Position numbers and translations under genes: made by a program. A stretch of DNA of 27,543 bases from Thoreauomyces humboldtii. Taxonomy: Eukaryota > Chytridiomycota > Chytridiomycetes > Spizellomycetales > Powellomycetaceae. Location of the stretch: contig JADGJA010000253.1 of the NCBI GenBank assembly GCA_027596035.1, forward strand, positions 1 to 27,543, in the 5' to 3' direction. Under the pieces are notes generated by a model that saw nothing but the letters and a program-made list of their open reading frames with translations, searched no databases and had not been told where the DNA came from. This document shows, one piece after another, positions 1-10,663 of this stretch (its first letter is position 1; each line of letters begins with the position of its first letter).

Positions 1-358
1 GGGGGGGGCAAAACAAGAATTTGTACGAGGAAGGGGTAACGAGAAGCGGAAACACCTATGGTTGTGATCCTCTTCTCCGGTTCCAAAAAAGAAAACACAA
101 GAAAGCAAAACAAAAACGGGGGTTTGGCGAGGCTGGCCGGTTCGGATGCCGCGGTGAATAAATAAGGAGTCGTCGACGGAGGCTTTGTAGGGATGTTTTG
201 AGCGCGGGGGGGAAGTGCAGGAATAAATAGATGCGAGTTGGTCGGTATGTCTTTGTATCTGTTTGTTCGATGAGGTGCGATTGTTGGGGCAAGAAGGGAT
301 GGAGGTCCGAGTTTTTTTGCTCAATTGTGCAGGTTGAACCGCCCGTGTCGTGGTCGCG
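1..358. other. 3' flank of the TEA-fold gene, no gene seen
   Basis: This stretch lies downstream of the stop codon of the leftmost minus-strand gene. It starts with a run of eight G and is G/purine-rich on the plus strand. Short open frames occur on both strands but none resembles a protein family or joins to a neighbour through plausible splice sites. It probably holds the 3' untranslated region of that gene. Confidence 0.5.
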
Positions 359-1852
359 TCACATAGACACGGGCATGACGAAGGTTCCAGATGCTGGATT
401 AATGAACGAAGCCCGAGCACCGCCTTTTCCGCATTCGAACTGGTAGTTTAGGCAGAGTAGCGGTGGACTGGTTGAAAGGAGTGGGGAGTCGAACTGAGGT
501 GACACGTCTTCGAAGACCTGATCATCACCATCCAAAGAGCGATGAGTTTGGGATCGTGCTAACATATGACATGAGCCCGGTCTCTTACCTGCACGACGCT
601 AAGGTTGTCTACAGCGATCCTCTTCTCGATTTCCATTTCGAAGCACTGGAGCCCAGCCAGAAAGGTTGAGAAAAAGCGAGGTACGAAATCGAAGTGGTAA
701 AGCGATCGCCCGGACGCCGCCATCGGGGCCGCTTCGGAAACGTTGTCGCCTTCTCGTCGGTTCGGATACTGAATCTCCTTCGTCTCGAGGATGCGCGCTC
801 CGAAGTGGTACACCGTGGTGGTGCACTGGACAGCGCGGGGTCGAGCTGTCTGAAGGACCGAGATGTTGCGAAAGTCGCCGGGAAGCAGAAGTGAGAGGTC
901 GAGGTTGAGCTGTAGGAAGACAAGGAGGATGCTATGTTAGCCACAGTAACAAATTGCGGGAGATGTCTGTCTTTGTTCCGCACCTTGATGAGCATGAACT
1001 GATCTGCGCGGATGCCTCGCTCGCACATTTCGACCAGCCTCGGGAACCGATCGTGGCATACGGTCGCCATCTCTACCGTCTTTGTCTGTGATGCGTCGAC
1101 GTCGGCGAGAAGTCCGAGCTGGTGACGCTCCAACTGCAGATTGAACGCCGATAGGTGAGTATGTCTGTCTAGCGAATCAAGAGTTGACAGATCGATAAAT
1201 CGATAAATCGCCTACCTCAAAGCCTTCTCTACCTTCCGATAGGTCCAGGTACATGTAGAAGTAGCTCAAAACCATCGCCTCCTGCGGGCCGTGCTCGGCT
1301 GCACGTTGATGGAGGATGTCGATAACGGGACGCAACTGTGGAAACGACTGCTGCGGTGTAGGTGCCAACGTTGACGTGAAGGAAGATTGAGTCTTGAGAA
1401 GAAGGCTGTTGGAGGATTCCTCGATGGGCGTTGGGTAAGGAGAGTCGTCTTTCTGCTTTAGGATGTCTTGTTCACGCTGGAGGAGAGCCTGCTGGAACCG
1501 AGGAGAAGAAGTGCAAGGAGTGACTGTTAGCGGGGAGGTCTATGTATGCGGGAGATCTTCGGGAGCTTGCACGTTGCGTTACCATTTTCAAGCGTCCAAG
1601 GCTTGGTGGTGCGGCATTCTGGCTCTTTCGCTTCCGGGTCTCTGTCGGTACTGCGGATTGAGGAGGCAAATGTTGAGGCTGACGATCGTGATAGTGGACA
1701 GAGAAAAAGTGCGACAACATACCGTTCTCAATGGTTCGGCTTCGTTTGGTTGCTGCTTTGACTTGTTTGGTACAGTTGGGGATGATGGAGGTGATATCCC
1801 AGTCCATGGGGCTCACGCCCAGCATGCGTTCGAATTCGGTTCCGGCAAGCAT
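359..1852 (-). CDS. TEA/ATTS-type transcription factor-like protein (YAP-binding-fold region; no TEA domain recognised)
   Basis: Six exons (1723-1852, 1583-1641, 1216-1488, 984-1133, 589-909, 359-517) join in phase to a 363-aa protein. All introns are GT-AG, 71-94 nt. From about residue 140 to the end the order of motifs follows the C-terminal, co-activator-binding immunoglobulin-like fold of TEAD/AbaA/Tec1 proteins: a segment ending in VLSYFYMYLDL; then FPRLVEMCERG followed by QFMLIKLNLDL; then CTTTVYHFGARILETKE, which parallels the TEAD strand with the Cys-Ser-Thr...Phe-Gly pattern; then a helix pair ending LSVVQVFEDV; then PLLCLNYQFEC. The N-terminal 100 residues are basic and polar (KRSR, TRKRKS), and I cannot recognise the TEA DNA-binding helices. 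The start at 1852 is chosen because no ATG occurs on this strand for the next 668 nt upstream. Open frame continues upstream to about 2029, so a longer or differently spliced N-terminus is possible. Family assignment is from remembered motifs, not alignment. Confidence 0.55.
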
Positions 1853-2520
1853 CGCAACTTCAATAAATATCTGAATAAATAGGGATTGGTACTCTTCTGG
1901 AAGCTCTGGTAGGTGCGCCCTGTCCCAGGTTTCTTCAGTGTCAAGTGTGCTGCAGATTGCCGAGAAGTAGACTACTGTCGATCCACAGCGGCTAAGTGCA
2001 AAGGTCGATCCGAGAAGGTTCGTTAGGCTTCAATATGGATGGATACGGTTGAGCGATGCTGGTCGAAATAGCACTGAAACAGTTTGCGTTGTCGGAGTGT
2101 GATCCAGCTAGACCGAGAAGGAGGAGGACCGGATTTGTGTCCTTATATGACCGAGCAGTGGGGTGGGGGAGTGGGAACGGTGGGAGGGACGGTGACCGAG
2201 CCTGGGATGATGATGGATCAGGTCCGCCAAGGATGTGTTGCGGAGTTCGGCGCGGGCCAGAAGGGAGAGGAGTTTTGATGGCCTAAGCAAGGATGGTGGT
2301 GCGCAGCACTTGATCTTTGCCGTTCTCGGATGTGCCTTTCCTTATGCCAGAGAGACCTCAAACTTCTCAACCTCTTTATGTATGCTAGACAGTCGAGGAA
2401 GAGAGAGAAAGGTGAAGGAAATCGCCGTACAAGTATCGGTAAGTGAGTAACGGTATTGATATTTGGTGGGTCACCCGCCCCCCCGCTAGGAAAAACGACC
2501 GCTGGATGTGGCGGCCGCAG
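1853..2520 (-). promoter_or_regulatory. ATG-free upstream region, probable long 5' leader/promoter
   Basis: The plus strand contains no CAT trinucleotide in this 668-nt interval, so the minus strand has no ATG; about ten would be expected by chance. ATG itself is common on the plus strand here. This one-sided depletion is what a long 5' leader cleared of upstream start codons looks like, and it supports 1852 as the start of the minus-strand gene. The part next to the gene (1853-2029) is an open frame continuous with exon 1 and could be coding if an upstream exon exists. Confidence 0.45.
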
Positions 2521-3809
2521 CATGCCGCATCAACCCCACTGAACGATATTGGCCGCGCAGCGAAGGTCGAGAAACAGATGAGGCTCCATGACTGCTGTAA
2601 GAAGATCCAGGCAGGGGTGATTGAGGGGGTTCCAAATGGAGGCTCGCGTGGCATACTGTACGTGAAGCAAAACTTCGGGCGTCTTCGTTAGCGCAGTCAG
2701 CGAGCTTAATTGTGCGCAGCAAAGTCCACGCGTCTCGGACGGACTGCTTGAGTTACCCGGGGGTTACGCGTTAAACACTGCCACTACGATCCATTTCAAG
2801 CTGCGGAATGACTTTGTAGAAGTCGTCTCAGGCGTACAAGTTACGAGCGGGATTGTGTTCTCCACCTCACTTTCAGGGTGCTGCGAAAAAGTATCCTGCT
2901 GAAAGCGACATGACCGAAGGGAACACGTTCCGGCTTTGGAGTTCTCGACGCACACAGCGTTCTTTCTCACTAATGCCGTAACGCAAGGTATCCTTCGAAA
3001 GGGACGAGAAAGCCAGACTGATTGAAGCAACTGTTGCTGACCTCAGCCCGTGCTCGACATGGCGTGCATGCGCGCACTGGAATGCCTTCGAGCGCGTTTT
3101 TCGTGCTGCACCTCAACTCGCGCGCCAGGCATCGCAAGTTCTTCCCAAGAACAGCTTCGATGGGATGACGGAAAATTGATGTGAATGGACAACCAAAGTG
3201 AGGGAAGGATCCCCACTTTATTACGAAAAGGACCACAGAGCGTTGCGATCCTAAAAAGCCCGATGAAACCTCGAGCAACCGAGTGACAAGAAAGGAATAG
3301 AAACATACCTAGATTCCTGTCGTGCTTGGGGCAAATGCCATATGCCAAGCACGACCGATGCCTCGAAAGCGAGAGAGGACGATACCGTATGAAAAGAAGA
3401 GAAGGAGGAAGAGGAGGAGGAGGAGCGACACGTTCGCCTTTTATTCCAACGGAGGAAGAGGCACAGCTGCAGGACTTTTGGGAGGCACAGCGATGTCGAT
3501 GTGGACAAGGAAAAAGAAAAAGGCAGAACGCGAAACCAGGCATCTGCGCAGCGCTTTCAAACTTGACTGTGTGAATTTGATGGCCCATTCAACGCGGCTA
3601 GGTGTAGGTTGTTGCAACAGGCCACTGATACCGCGAACCTTGATTGCCGATTGGTCTTTCAAGTCAATGTCAGACCGAAGAAAGTGTAAGTGCAGTCGAA
3701 ATACAAGTTTCAACTTTTGCACACGTATAAATGCAAATGATGACAGGAGGAAGGTGAAGAATGAAACCAAGAAGGGAGAGAACTCAAGAGGTAGGGGTCA
3801 AACTCTATT
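2521..3809. other. Long intergenic region, no gene supported
   Basis: About 1.3 kb between the leader of the TEA-fold gene and the stop codon of prolyl-tRNA synthetase. Minus-strand open frames of up to 181 codons (3043-3588) have the low-complexity Ser/Arg/Cys composition of chance frames and match nothing I know. A purine-rich stretch (GA/GGA) lies at 3391-3425. The region probably contains the promoter of the left gene and the 3' end of the synthetase transcript. Confidence 0.5.
3391..3425. repeat. Purine-rich (GA/GGA) low-complexity tract
   Basis: About 35 consecutive purines on the plus strand, made of AAGAAGAG and GGAGGA steps. It is non-coding in any convincing frame. On the minus strand it is a polypyrimidine tract of the kind common near fungal promoters. 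Confidence 0.7.
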
Positions 3810-6227
3810 CTAGTAGCTACGACCCCAGAGCGTGTAGCTCTTCGCCTTCTCCTTGCACGCAAAGCAAGACTGTCCCTCCTTGACACCACCGTCTGGCTGC
3901 TTGAAGGGGATGCAGAGCGTCTTGGCACCCATGGAAGGAGCCTTCTCATCCTGTTCCTCCTCCTCCTCGCCCTCGTTGCGCGCGCTGCGGTCCTTCACCT
4001 GGTCCTCGCACTCTACCCTCTCGCACCAAGGAGCGATGACCATGCACCTTGCGTTGAGCGTCTCAACGAACTTGTCCCAGGTCTCCAGACGGACCATGCG
4101 TTCGTCGCGTTCCTTCGTCGCCTTGGCTAGCATGGCGGCCTGGATCTCCTCCATGAGCTTGGGGAGCTCCTCGGCGAGCGAGTCGAGCTTCATGTCGCGG
4201 GTGGAACCGTCGTGTCGGACGACGGCCCGAGTACTCCCCTTGGCGAGGTCCTTGGGACCGATCTCGAGACGGACGGGTACGCCCTTGAGCTCCCAGTGGT
4301 TGTACTTCCATCCGGGAGTGTAGTTTTCTCGGAGGTCGGATCGGGTTCGAAGACCCGACTTGTGGAGCTTCTTTGCCAGCTCATCGGCCTTCGCGTAGAG
4401 TTCCTTACGTTCCTCAGCGGTGGTCTTGGCGGTGATGCCGACGGGGATGACCACGGCCTGAACGCTGGCGACGCGCGGGGGGAGGACGAGACCCTTGTCG
4501 TCTCCGTGGATCATGACCATCACGCCAATAGTACGGGTGGTGAGACCCCATGAGTTCTGCCACACGTTAACGCGCTCCTTGGCTTCGTTCTCGAAGAGGA
4601 TGTTGAACATCTTGGAGAAATTTTGTCCGAGGCTATTTGTAGAGGAGGGATTAGCGAGATGCCCCGTGCACTTAGCAAAAGCTATGTAACTCACCAGTGG
4701 GAGGTCGCGCCCTGGATAGCACGTCCGGTGGTGGGGATGAAGCCTTCGACAGTGGTGGTGTAGAGCCCTCCGGCGAACTTCTCCTTCTCGGACTTCTTTC
4801 CAGGGACCACGGGAACGGCGAGGAGTTCCTCATACACGCGGCGGTAAAGGTCCAGGATCTCCATGACCTCAACATCAGCTTCCTCCTTGGTGGCAAAGGC
4901 GGTGTGGCCCTCCTGCCAGAGGAACTCACGAGTACGGAGGAACGGCTGGGGGTGCTTGAACTCCCATCGCACAACGTTACACCACTGGTTCAAACGGAGG
5001 GGAAGGTCACGGTGGCTGCGGATCCACTGGGCGTAGTAGGGGTACATGACCGTCTCGGATGTGGGGCGGACGGCAATGGGTTCGGCAAGATCCGACTGGC
5101 CACTAAGGATTAGAGCGAGCACAGGTTAAAGACCAAAAGAATTGACCAGGAACAAACGGGTGCGCTTACGCCTTGGTGACCCATGCTACTTCTGGGGAGA
5201 AGCCCTCGATGTGATCCTTTTCACGGTTCAGCGCCTTTTCGGACACGAACATGGGGAAGTAGCAGTCTTCAACACCGTTCTCCTCGATCTCGTCTCCGAA
5301 GAACCCTAATCACGAATTCAACGAGATCAGCGCTCGGTTGCACCGCGCGGATGGGAATCTTCGTCTCCTCACGTTGTATAGACTTCCAGATCTTGTAGGC
5401 CCAGGGACGGATGATGTAGCATCCAGAGATGTCGTAGTAGTCCATCATCTCGGTGCGCGTCAGCACCTGCTGGTACCAAGCTGAAAAGTCTTCCTCCTTG
5501 GTGACCGTGAGTCCAATAAGTTCCTTGCCATCCGAGGAGGCCTCGACGGCCTTTTCCTTGGGAGCCTTCTTTCCTCCAGCAGGCTTGTCGGTGGCAACTT
5601 TGTCGGCCTTTTTCGCGGTAGGCTTGGCGGCGGAAGCCGGAGCACCGGCTGCAAACTCGACCTCTTTGTGTTCAACCTCGGTTTTCTCGAAGAAGGCCTT
5701 CAAGTTGGATGCTGAGACCAGGATGCTGGTGGTGTCGGCACCCGCCCGGAATCCGACGGGTTTGTTGTCGGCAAGGCCGAGCAGGATCGAGTCGACCACG
5801 ACGGTCAGAGTCGTCTTGTCGGTGATGCCGCCAAGGTGGAAGGGAGTGACTGCAGGAGATGACGAAACACGATGAGCGTCTATAGAGTGTCCGTGGGTGG
5901 GAATGCAAACAACGTTCTCGCACCATCCTTCCTGGAGACGCCAAAGAGCTTGACGGCAACGTCGTCGTTGATGACGCGCCCCTCCTTGGCGCCAGCCTCC
6001 TTTGCGACGGCAGAGGCCTGGACATCGGTGGACGTGAGGGCTACTACAGCAGCGTAGTGGTCGCCCTTGATGGAACCACCCTTGACCTTGTAGACGATGG
6101 TCTTTGATGCGAGACCGTTGTTGTTGGTAATGAGAGCAATCCAGGCCGGGAGATCAGTGGCGGCAGGGTGCTCGAGGGCTGTGATGGGGATGCCCTGAGC
6201 CGAGAGTAGCTCGTGTACTGTAGACAT
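3810..6227 (-). CDS. Prolyl-tRNA synthetase, eukaryotic/archaeal type with YbaK-like N-terminal domain
   Basis: Charges tRNA-Pro with proline in the cytosol (class II synthetase). Five exons (5924-6227, 5373-5849, 5170-5305, 4695-5102, 3810-4632) give a 715-aa protein; the four introns are 62-74 nt. Residues 1 to about 165 form the YbaK/INS-like editing-type domain found in fungal ProRS ([16 protein letters not shown] spans the first splice). A Lys/Ala-rich linker follows, then the class II core: [23 protein letters not shown] motif seen here as [16 protein letters not shown], motif 2 [18 protein letters not shown], and LGQNFSKMF. The C-terminal zinc-binding domain has paired cysteines (WCERVECED and [10 protein letters not shown]) and the conserved end YTLWGRSY. 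Length is close to the yeast protein. The ATG at 6227 precedes STVHELL. The upstream frame is open without an ATG to about 6326 and is Arg-rich. Confidence 0.97.
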
Positions 6228-7088
6228 TGTTCCTGCGTCGAAAAGGGTCTGTTGGGGTTCAGGATCTCTGTGCAACGGGAATGTGCGTATTAGAGGACCT
6301 CGAGGAAAAGCTCTCTTCCCCCCCACACGGCACGGCGCGGCGGCGGACAGAAGGAGTCATCGCTGTCAGACTAATACATGATATGATGATATGATGATAC
6401 CCTTCCCCTTCCCTTTGCCTTCTTCCAGTCGGCCTCACTGTGCCGTGCATGGATCGTTCGTAACAGGACTGCGGTCAAGCATGACTGCGACTGTAGCACA
6501 TGCTGCTGCAGTCTTTCAGTATGCAGTCTATCGGATAGCATCTCACCAGACCAGAGTTCCACGGAAACGTCGCGCTCATCAACGAAAACCACTTTCAGTG
6601 CTTTGCTAGTAGCGATGCAACATGTGCCCCGACCAACACTTTGCCTCCACACTTCTCCATGTTCTCTCATGTTCTTCGGCACAGTCCCAATCTGTAACTT
6701 GGCGTCCGCTCAAGTGCGCAGGTCATGCCAAGAACCGCTGGGAAAAGAAGGGGAGACACCAAATGTACACGCAACCTTCTCGGAGGGCTTCCTCCTCCTC
6801 CTGCCACCGGCATGCGCCATAACGTTTTTGGCTCGGCGCTCGGCCGCACACCGTCCCTCCCCTCCCCGACGTTTTCATCTGCTTCAGCCAACACCGGCAA
6901 CGACGAGCTCAGCGCTTTGTTCGTGCCAGCCATACGTGACAAAAGAAAAGAGGACGAGCCGCTGCTCTGCCGTCTGCTCCATCCCCTTCGTCCTCGAAGG
7001 TCGTCCAAAGCGCTTCACCTGCACACTCTCGTTGCGACGCCGCTTCACCTTCTCGCATCCCTTCTCCTTCACATAACGGAGCCTCGTC
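6228..7088. promoter_or_regulatory. Divergent promoter region between ProRS and the Sel1-repeat gene
   Basis: About 860 nt separate two divergently transcribed start codons. It contains a short TATGATGA-type repeat near 6381-6398 and C/T-rich plus-strand stretches at about 6400-6425 and 7030-7075. The latter directly precedes the Sel1-gene start and looks like a pyrimidine-rich fungal leader. No open frame in it looks like a real gene. Confidence 0.5.
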
Positions 7089-7868
7089 ATGGGTCTCTTC
7101 AACCGCCATTCCCATAGGTCCCAACCACCGCCCTTCTCACTCGCCCAACCATCCCAGCCATCCCTTCTCCCGCTCCCGCAACCCCTACCACCACCGAAAG
7201 CCCTCCACCTCGCTCCTCCCCTCCCACCAGACGGCTCGGTGGATCCAACCGACCCCCTCCAGATCGCCATCCACTACCACGAGCTGAACTGCCTTGACGT
7301 CGCCACCTACTACTTTTCCGTGGCGGCCGCGAGAGGTCACCCTGTCGGACTCTTCATGTACGCAATGTCCATGCGACACGGCTGGGGTTGCAGAAAGGAC
7401 GAGGAGACGGCCGTACATCTTCTGCAGAAGGCGGCGGAGACCGCCGTCACCGATCTCAACGTGCCTTTTGATGCTTCCGCTCCCGCGGTTGTAGGAGGAG
7501 GAGGAGGAGAAGGAGGAGGGACGCTGCAACCACCCGCTCCCTCCCAGGCTCTCCGTCAGATCGCCACAACGGAGCTCACCCTCGCGATATACGAGCTGGC
7601 CATGAGCTTCAAGCAGGGATGGGGGGTGCCGAAGAGCAAGACGACGAGCACCTACTACATGACCATCGCCGCTCAGCTGGGAGACGTGGACGCTCAGCAG
7701 GAGCTCGGAGAGTGCTATCTGAGAGGGGACGGAGTCAAGAGGGACAAGAAGATGGCGGCCAGGTGGTTCAGGGATGCCGAACGACAGGGCGCCCACATGG
7801 TCAGCATGCAGTGGATATGGAAGTCAAAGTACGATCCACCGCAAGGAGACTCGACCGACACGAACTGA
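7089..7868 (+). CDS. Sel1-repeat protein
   Basis: An intronless 259-aa protein. After a Pro/Ser/Leu-rich N-terminus (about residues 10-50) come Sel1-like (TPR-related) helical repeats. One runs over GHPVGLFMYAMSMRHGWGC and the helix KDEETAVHLLQKAAE. After a Gly/Glu-rich loop (about residues 138-150, encoded by a GGA-rich stretch), a second begins LAIYELAMSFKQGWGV, and a third is GDVDAQQELGECYLRGDGV followed by RDKKMAARWFRDAERQGA. The alternating Ala/Gly/Tyr pattern and the G-x-G-V-x-x-D step are diagnostic of Sel1 repeats, which act as protein-binding scaffolds; fungal relatives include chitin-synthase activator-like and cell-cycle (Nif1/Dsf2-like) proteins. The partner cannot be told from sequence. 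No signal peptide or membrane segment is seen. It converges with methionyl-tRNA synthetase, 223 nt away. Confidence 0.85.
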   Translation: MGLFNRHSHRSQPPPFSLAQPSQPSLLPLPQPLPPPKALHLAPPLPPDGSVDPTDPLQIAIHYHELNCLDVATYYFSVAAARGHPVGLFMYAMSMRHGWGCRKDEETAVHLLQKAAETAVTDLNVPFDASAPAVVGGGGGEGGGTLQPPAPSQALRQIATTELTLAIYELAMSFKQGWGVPKSKTTSTYYMTIAAQLGDVDAQQELGECYLRGDGVKRDKKMAARWFRDAERQGAHMVSMQWIWKSKYDPPQGDSTDTN

Positions 7869-8091
7869 ACACTTTTTCGTCCCATCGACGAAAATGAACA
7901 CTACGCATACCCCGCATGCCCCACTCCACACTCCGCCACACTTGTACCATCTCTCCTCGCATGTTCTTCTCCACTTCATGTCGGCACTTTTATCTATTTT
8001 TTGGGACACCGTCTGGAATCCTTAATGCATCATCTCCTCACACGCGTTCTCTCTCGAACATCGTCTATAAGAAATGAAAAATGACAACTGA

Positions 8092-10663
8092 CTACTTTGC
8101 AACGGTCCCCGCCGTCTCGGCCCTGACCCGGTCGACTTCCTTCTGCAACCCCTTCTTTGCCTCCATCAGCGCATCGAGCGTCTCCTTGAGCACCTCAAGG
8201 GAAGCGGAGGTAGGATCCGCCTTGATCTTCCTGACCGAGTCTCCCTTCTCCTTGATCACCTTCTCCAACCCCTCGATGACCTCGTTCCTCTCCACATCGG
8301 GGGGACATTCCGTGAGTCCGGCCTGAGAAGCCTTGGCCTTTGCCGCCTTCCGCTTGCTCGTCTTGCTCTGAGCGGGACCGCCGGCGTCGCTCTCGGCCTG
8401 GGTCCCGCTGTACTTTGCCTTCCAGGTGTCGGCCATCTTCGGGTCGATGGTCTGGAAGAGGTACTCTGGTTTCCCCACGATGTGACCCTCCAGGACGTCC
8501 TTTCCGTCCCACGCGTCCGTCACCCGACGCATGGGGAGCTGGAGCTGACGGAAGATGCTCTCGGCCGTGGTGGGCATGTAAGGATACACGAGGGCGCCCA
8601 GGAGGTAGACGAGGTTGACCGCGGTGGCCACGACCGCATCGCATCGTCCCCTGTCGTTCGCGAAGAGCTTGTTGTCGATCCTGTTGTCCTGCATGTAGAG
8701 GTTTCCCCTCGACGAGATGTCCATGGCGAGCTTGAGTCCCTGTCGAAGCTTGACTCCTTCCATGGCCTCGACGTACTGGCCCAGCAGGACGTTGACGTCG
8801 TCGACGAGCTTTCGCTCGGGTTCCGCTTCCCCGGTGCATGCGGGAACGACGCCGGCGTAGTTGGCCTTCAGGAACTTGAGGATTCGGTTGACAAAGTTTC
8901 CGAGGTTGGCGAGCAGCTCGTTGTTGTTGCAGGCGACGAACTGGGACCAGGTGAACTGCGAGTCCGAGGATTCGGGGCGGTTTGAAAGGAGGTAGTATCG
9001 CCAGACGGCGACGGGGACGCCCACGTCTTGCACGTGGTTGCCGAACACTCCGACGCCGCGCGACTTTGAAAACTTTCCGCCCTCGTACTGAAGGTATTCT
9101 GTAGTCCGAACAAGGTATTGGTATGAGTTCTCACGCTGGATGGTTCCATTTCATCTGTCATACCGGTCGTGCTAATGTGATGCAGGAGCGTCCAATCTTC
9201 TCCTGTGCCAAGAAGTGTGGATGGGAAAATGACCGTATGGAAAGGAACATTGTCCTTGCCCATGAACTGATAGAGCTGAACGTTCTTGGGGTTCTTCCAC
9301 CATGCCTCCCACTGGTCCGAGTAGTTCGCAGTGATGGAGGGGTACCTGAAATCAAGAGGCATCAGCATAGGAAAACGAACGACAGATCCCGAAAATCGAA
9401 CGCTCTTACCCGATGCAGGCATCAAACCAGACGTAGAACACCTTTTCCGTGAAGCCATCCTTGGGTACGGGTACTCCCCATTTCAAGTCACGCGTAATGC
9501 AGCGTTCCCGCAAGCCCTCCTTAAGCCATGCCTTGGTGATGCTAATGGTGTTGGACGACCAGCGACCTGAACCAGGAGTTTGGTCAACCGAATCAAGTCA
9601 TCTGTCCTTTCGCAAACAATTACCTTCAACACTAGATTTTTCTACCCATGCCTCCAATTTCTTCTGCTCCTTGCCCAGATCCAGAAAAATGTGCTTTGTC
9701 TCCCTCAGCACAGGCGTCGCCTTGTCGAGCTTGCAATGAGGGTTGATGAGCTCGGTGGGCTCAAGTAGACCGCCGCAATCGTCGCACTGGTCTCCGCGAG
9801 CGTCCTTGGAACCACACTTTGGACAGGTACCTTCCACGAATCGATCAGCCAGGAAGCTGGGGGTAATAGGCGGATCCGTTAGAACCCAATCCGGTCAAGG
9901 ACTTTGAAGTAGTCTTTGGACTCACGAGTTGTGCTTCTCGCAGTAGAGCTGGGTTAAAGTCTTCTCCAGGGTAAGATCCTTCTCGATGGATTTGTAGATG
10001 CCCTGCGTGATGCTGTTTTTTGGATATCCAGCGTGTGAGCGCTCCAAAACAAAGAAAGACTGTACTTTGGGGATCGTTCTCCCACCTCTTGTGCAGGGGC
10101 GTCGGCGTCCGTCCGAAGTGATCAAAGTCACAGCCGAACCATTCGTACGTCTGCTTGTGGATGGCATGGTATTTATTGCAGAGCTCCTCGCAGGTGACGC
10201 CCTCCTCGAGCGCCTTCGTTTCGGTAGCCGTTCCGTACTCATCCGTGCCGCAGATATAGATGGTGTTGTAACCGCGAGCACGGCAGTACCGAGCGTACAC
10301 GTCCGCGCTGAGGACACATCTGATAAGATCCCATAATCGTCGAGATGTGAGTTCCTGAGGTCATCGCCCTTTTCCAAGAGAAAGTCAGCTAGCCCGCACC
10401 CGATGATGTTTCCGAGATGGGGGATGTTGTTCACATAGGGCAGAGCCGATGTGATGAGGATGTTGCGTTCGTCAGGTTTCGGCAAGCTGGAAGTGGCGGA
10501 GTTTTGACCAGTCAGCCAACATCGATGTTGTTTCCGAGCGCGCAACAAGTGCTTCCTACATGATGCTTTCGTGATGCTTGAGAGTGATGGTGACCCTCTC
10601 GTTGACCTTGGGAGCGACCATTGCCGGGGTTGCGGGAGCGGAGGAAGCTTGCACCGCGCTCAT
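8092..10663 (-). CDS. MES1: Methionyl-tRNA synthetase, cytosolic type, with C-terminal WHEP-like segment
   Basis: Charges initiator and elongator tRNA-Met. Eight exons (10560-10663, 10400-10486, 10086-10319, 9926-10012, 9624-9856, 9410-9566, 9164-9345, 8092-9098) give a 696-aa protein; introns are 57-80 nt. The class I signature is [16 protein letters not shown] (HIGH-type, PHLGN), followed by [16 protein letters not shown]. The zinc knuckle is CPKC...GDQCDDCG, and the second class I motif reads [12 protein letters not shown] (KMSKS-type). The anticodon-binding domain includes [10 protein letters not shown] and KPEYLFQTI. After a Lys/Ala-rich linker the C-terminus (about 636-690) is a helical hairpin with [10 protein letters not shown], resembling a WHEP tRNA-binding domain as in animal MetRS. 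The protein begins only about 40 residues before the catalytic fold, so the GST-like N-terminal domain of yeast Mes1 is absent. The ATG at 10663 is the first in frame; an ATG-less frame extends upstream. Confidence 0.97.

Noticed and set aside
2678..2760. tRNA-like stretch beginning GTTAGCGCAGT (A-box-like).
   Set aside because: No B box (GGTTCRA), the anticodon arm does not pair, and no matching acceptor stem closes the fold.
3043..3588. 181-codon minus-strand open frame.
   Set aside because: Low-complexity Ser/Cys/Arg composition, no domain, no splice partner; likely chance in a GC-rich genome.
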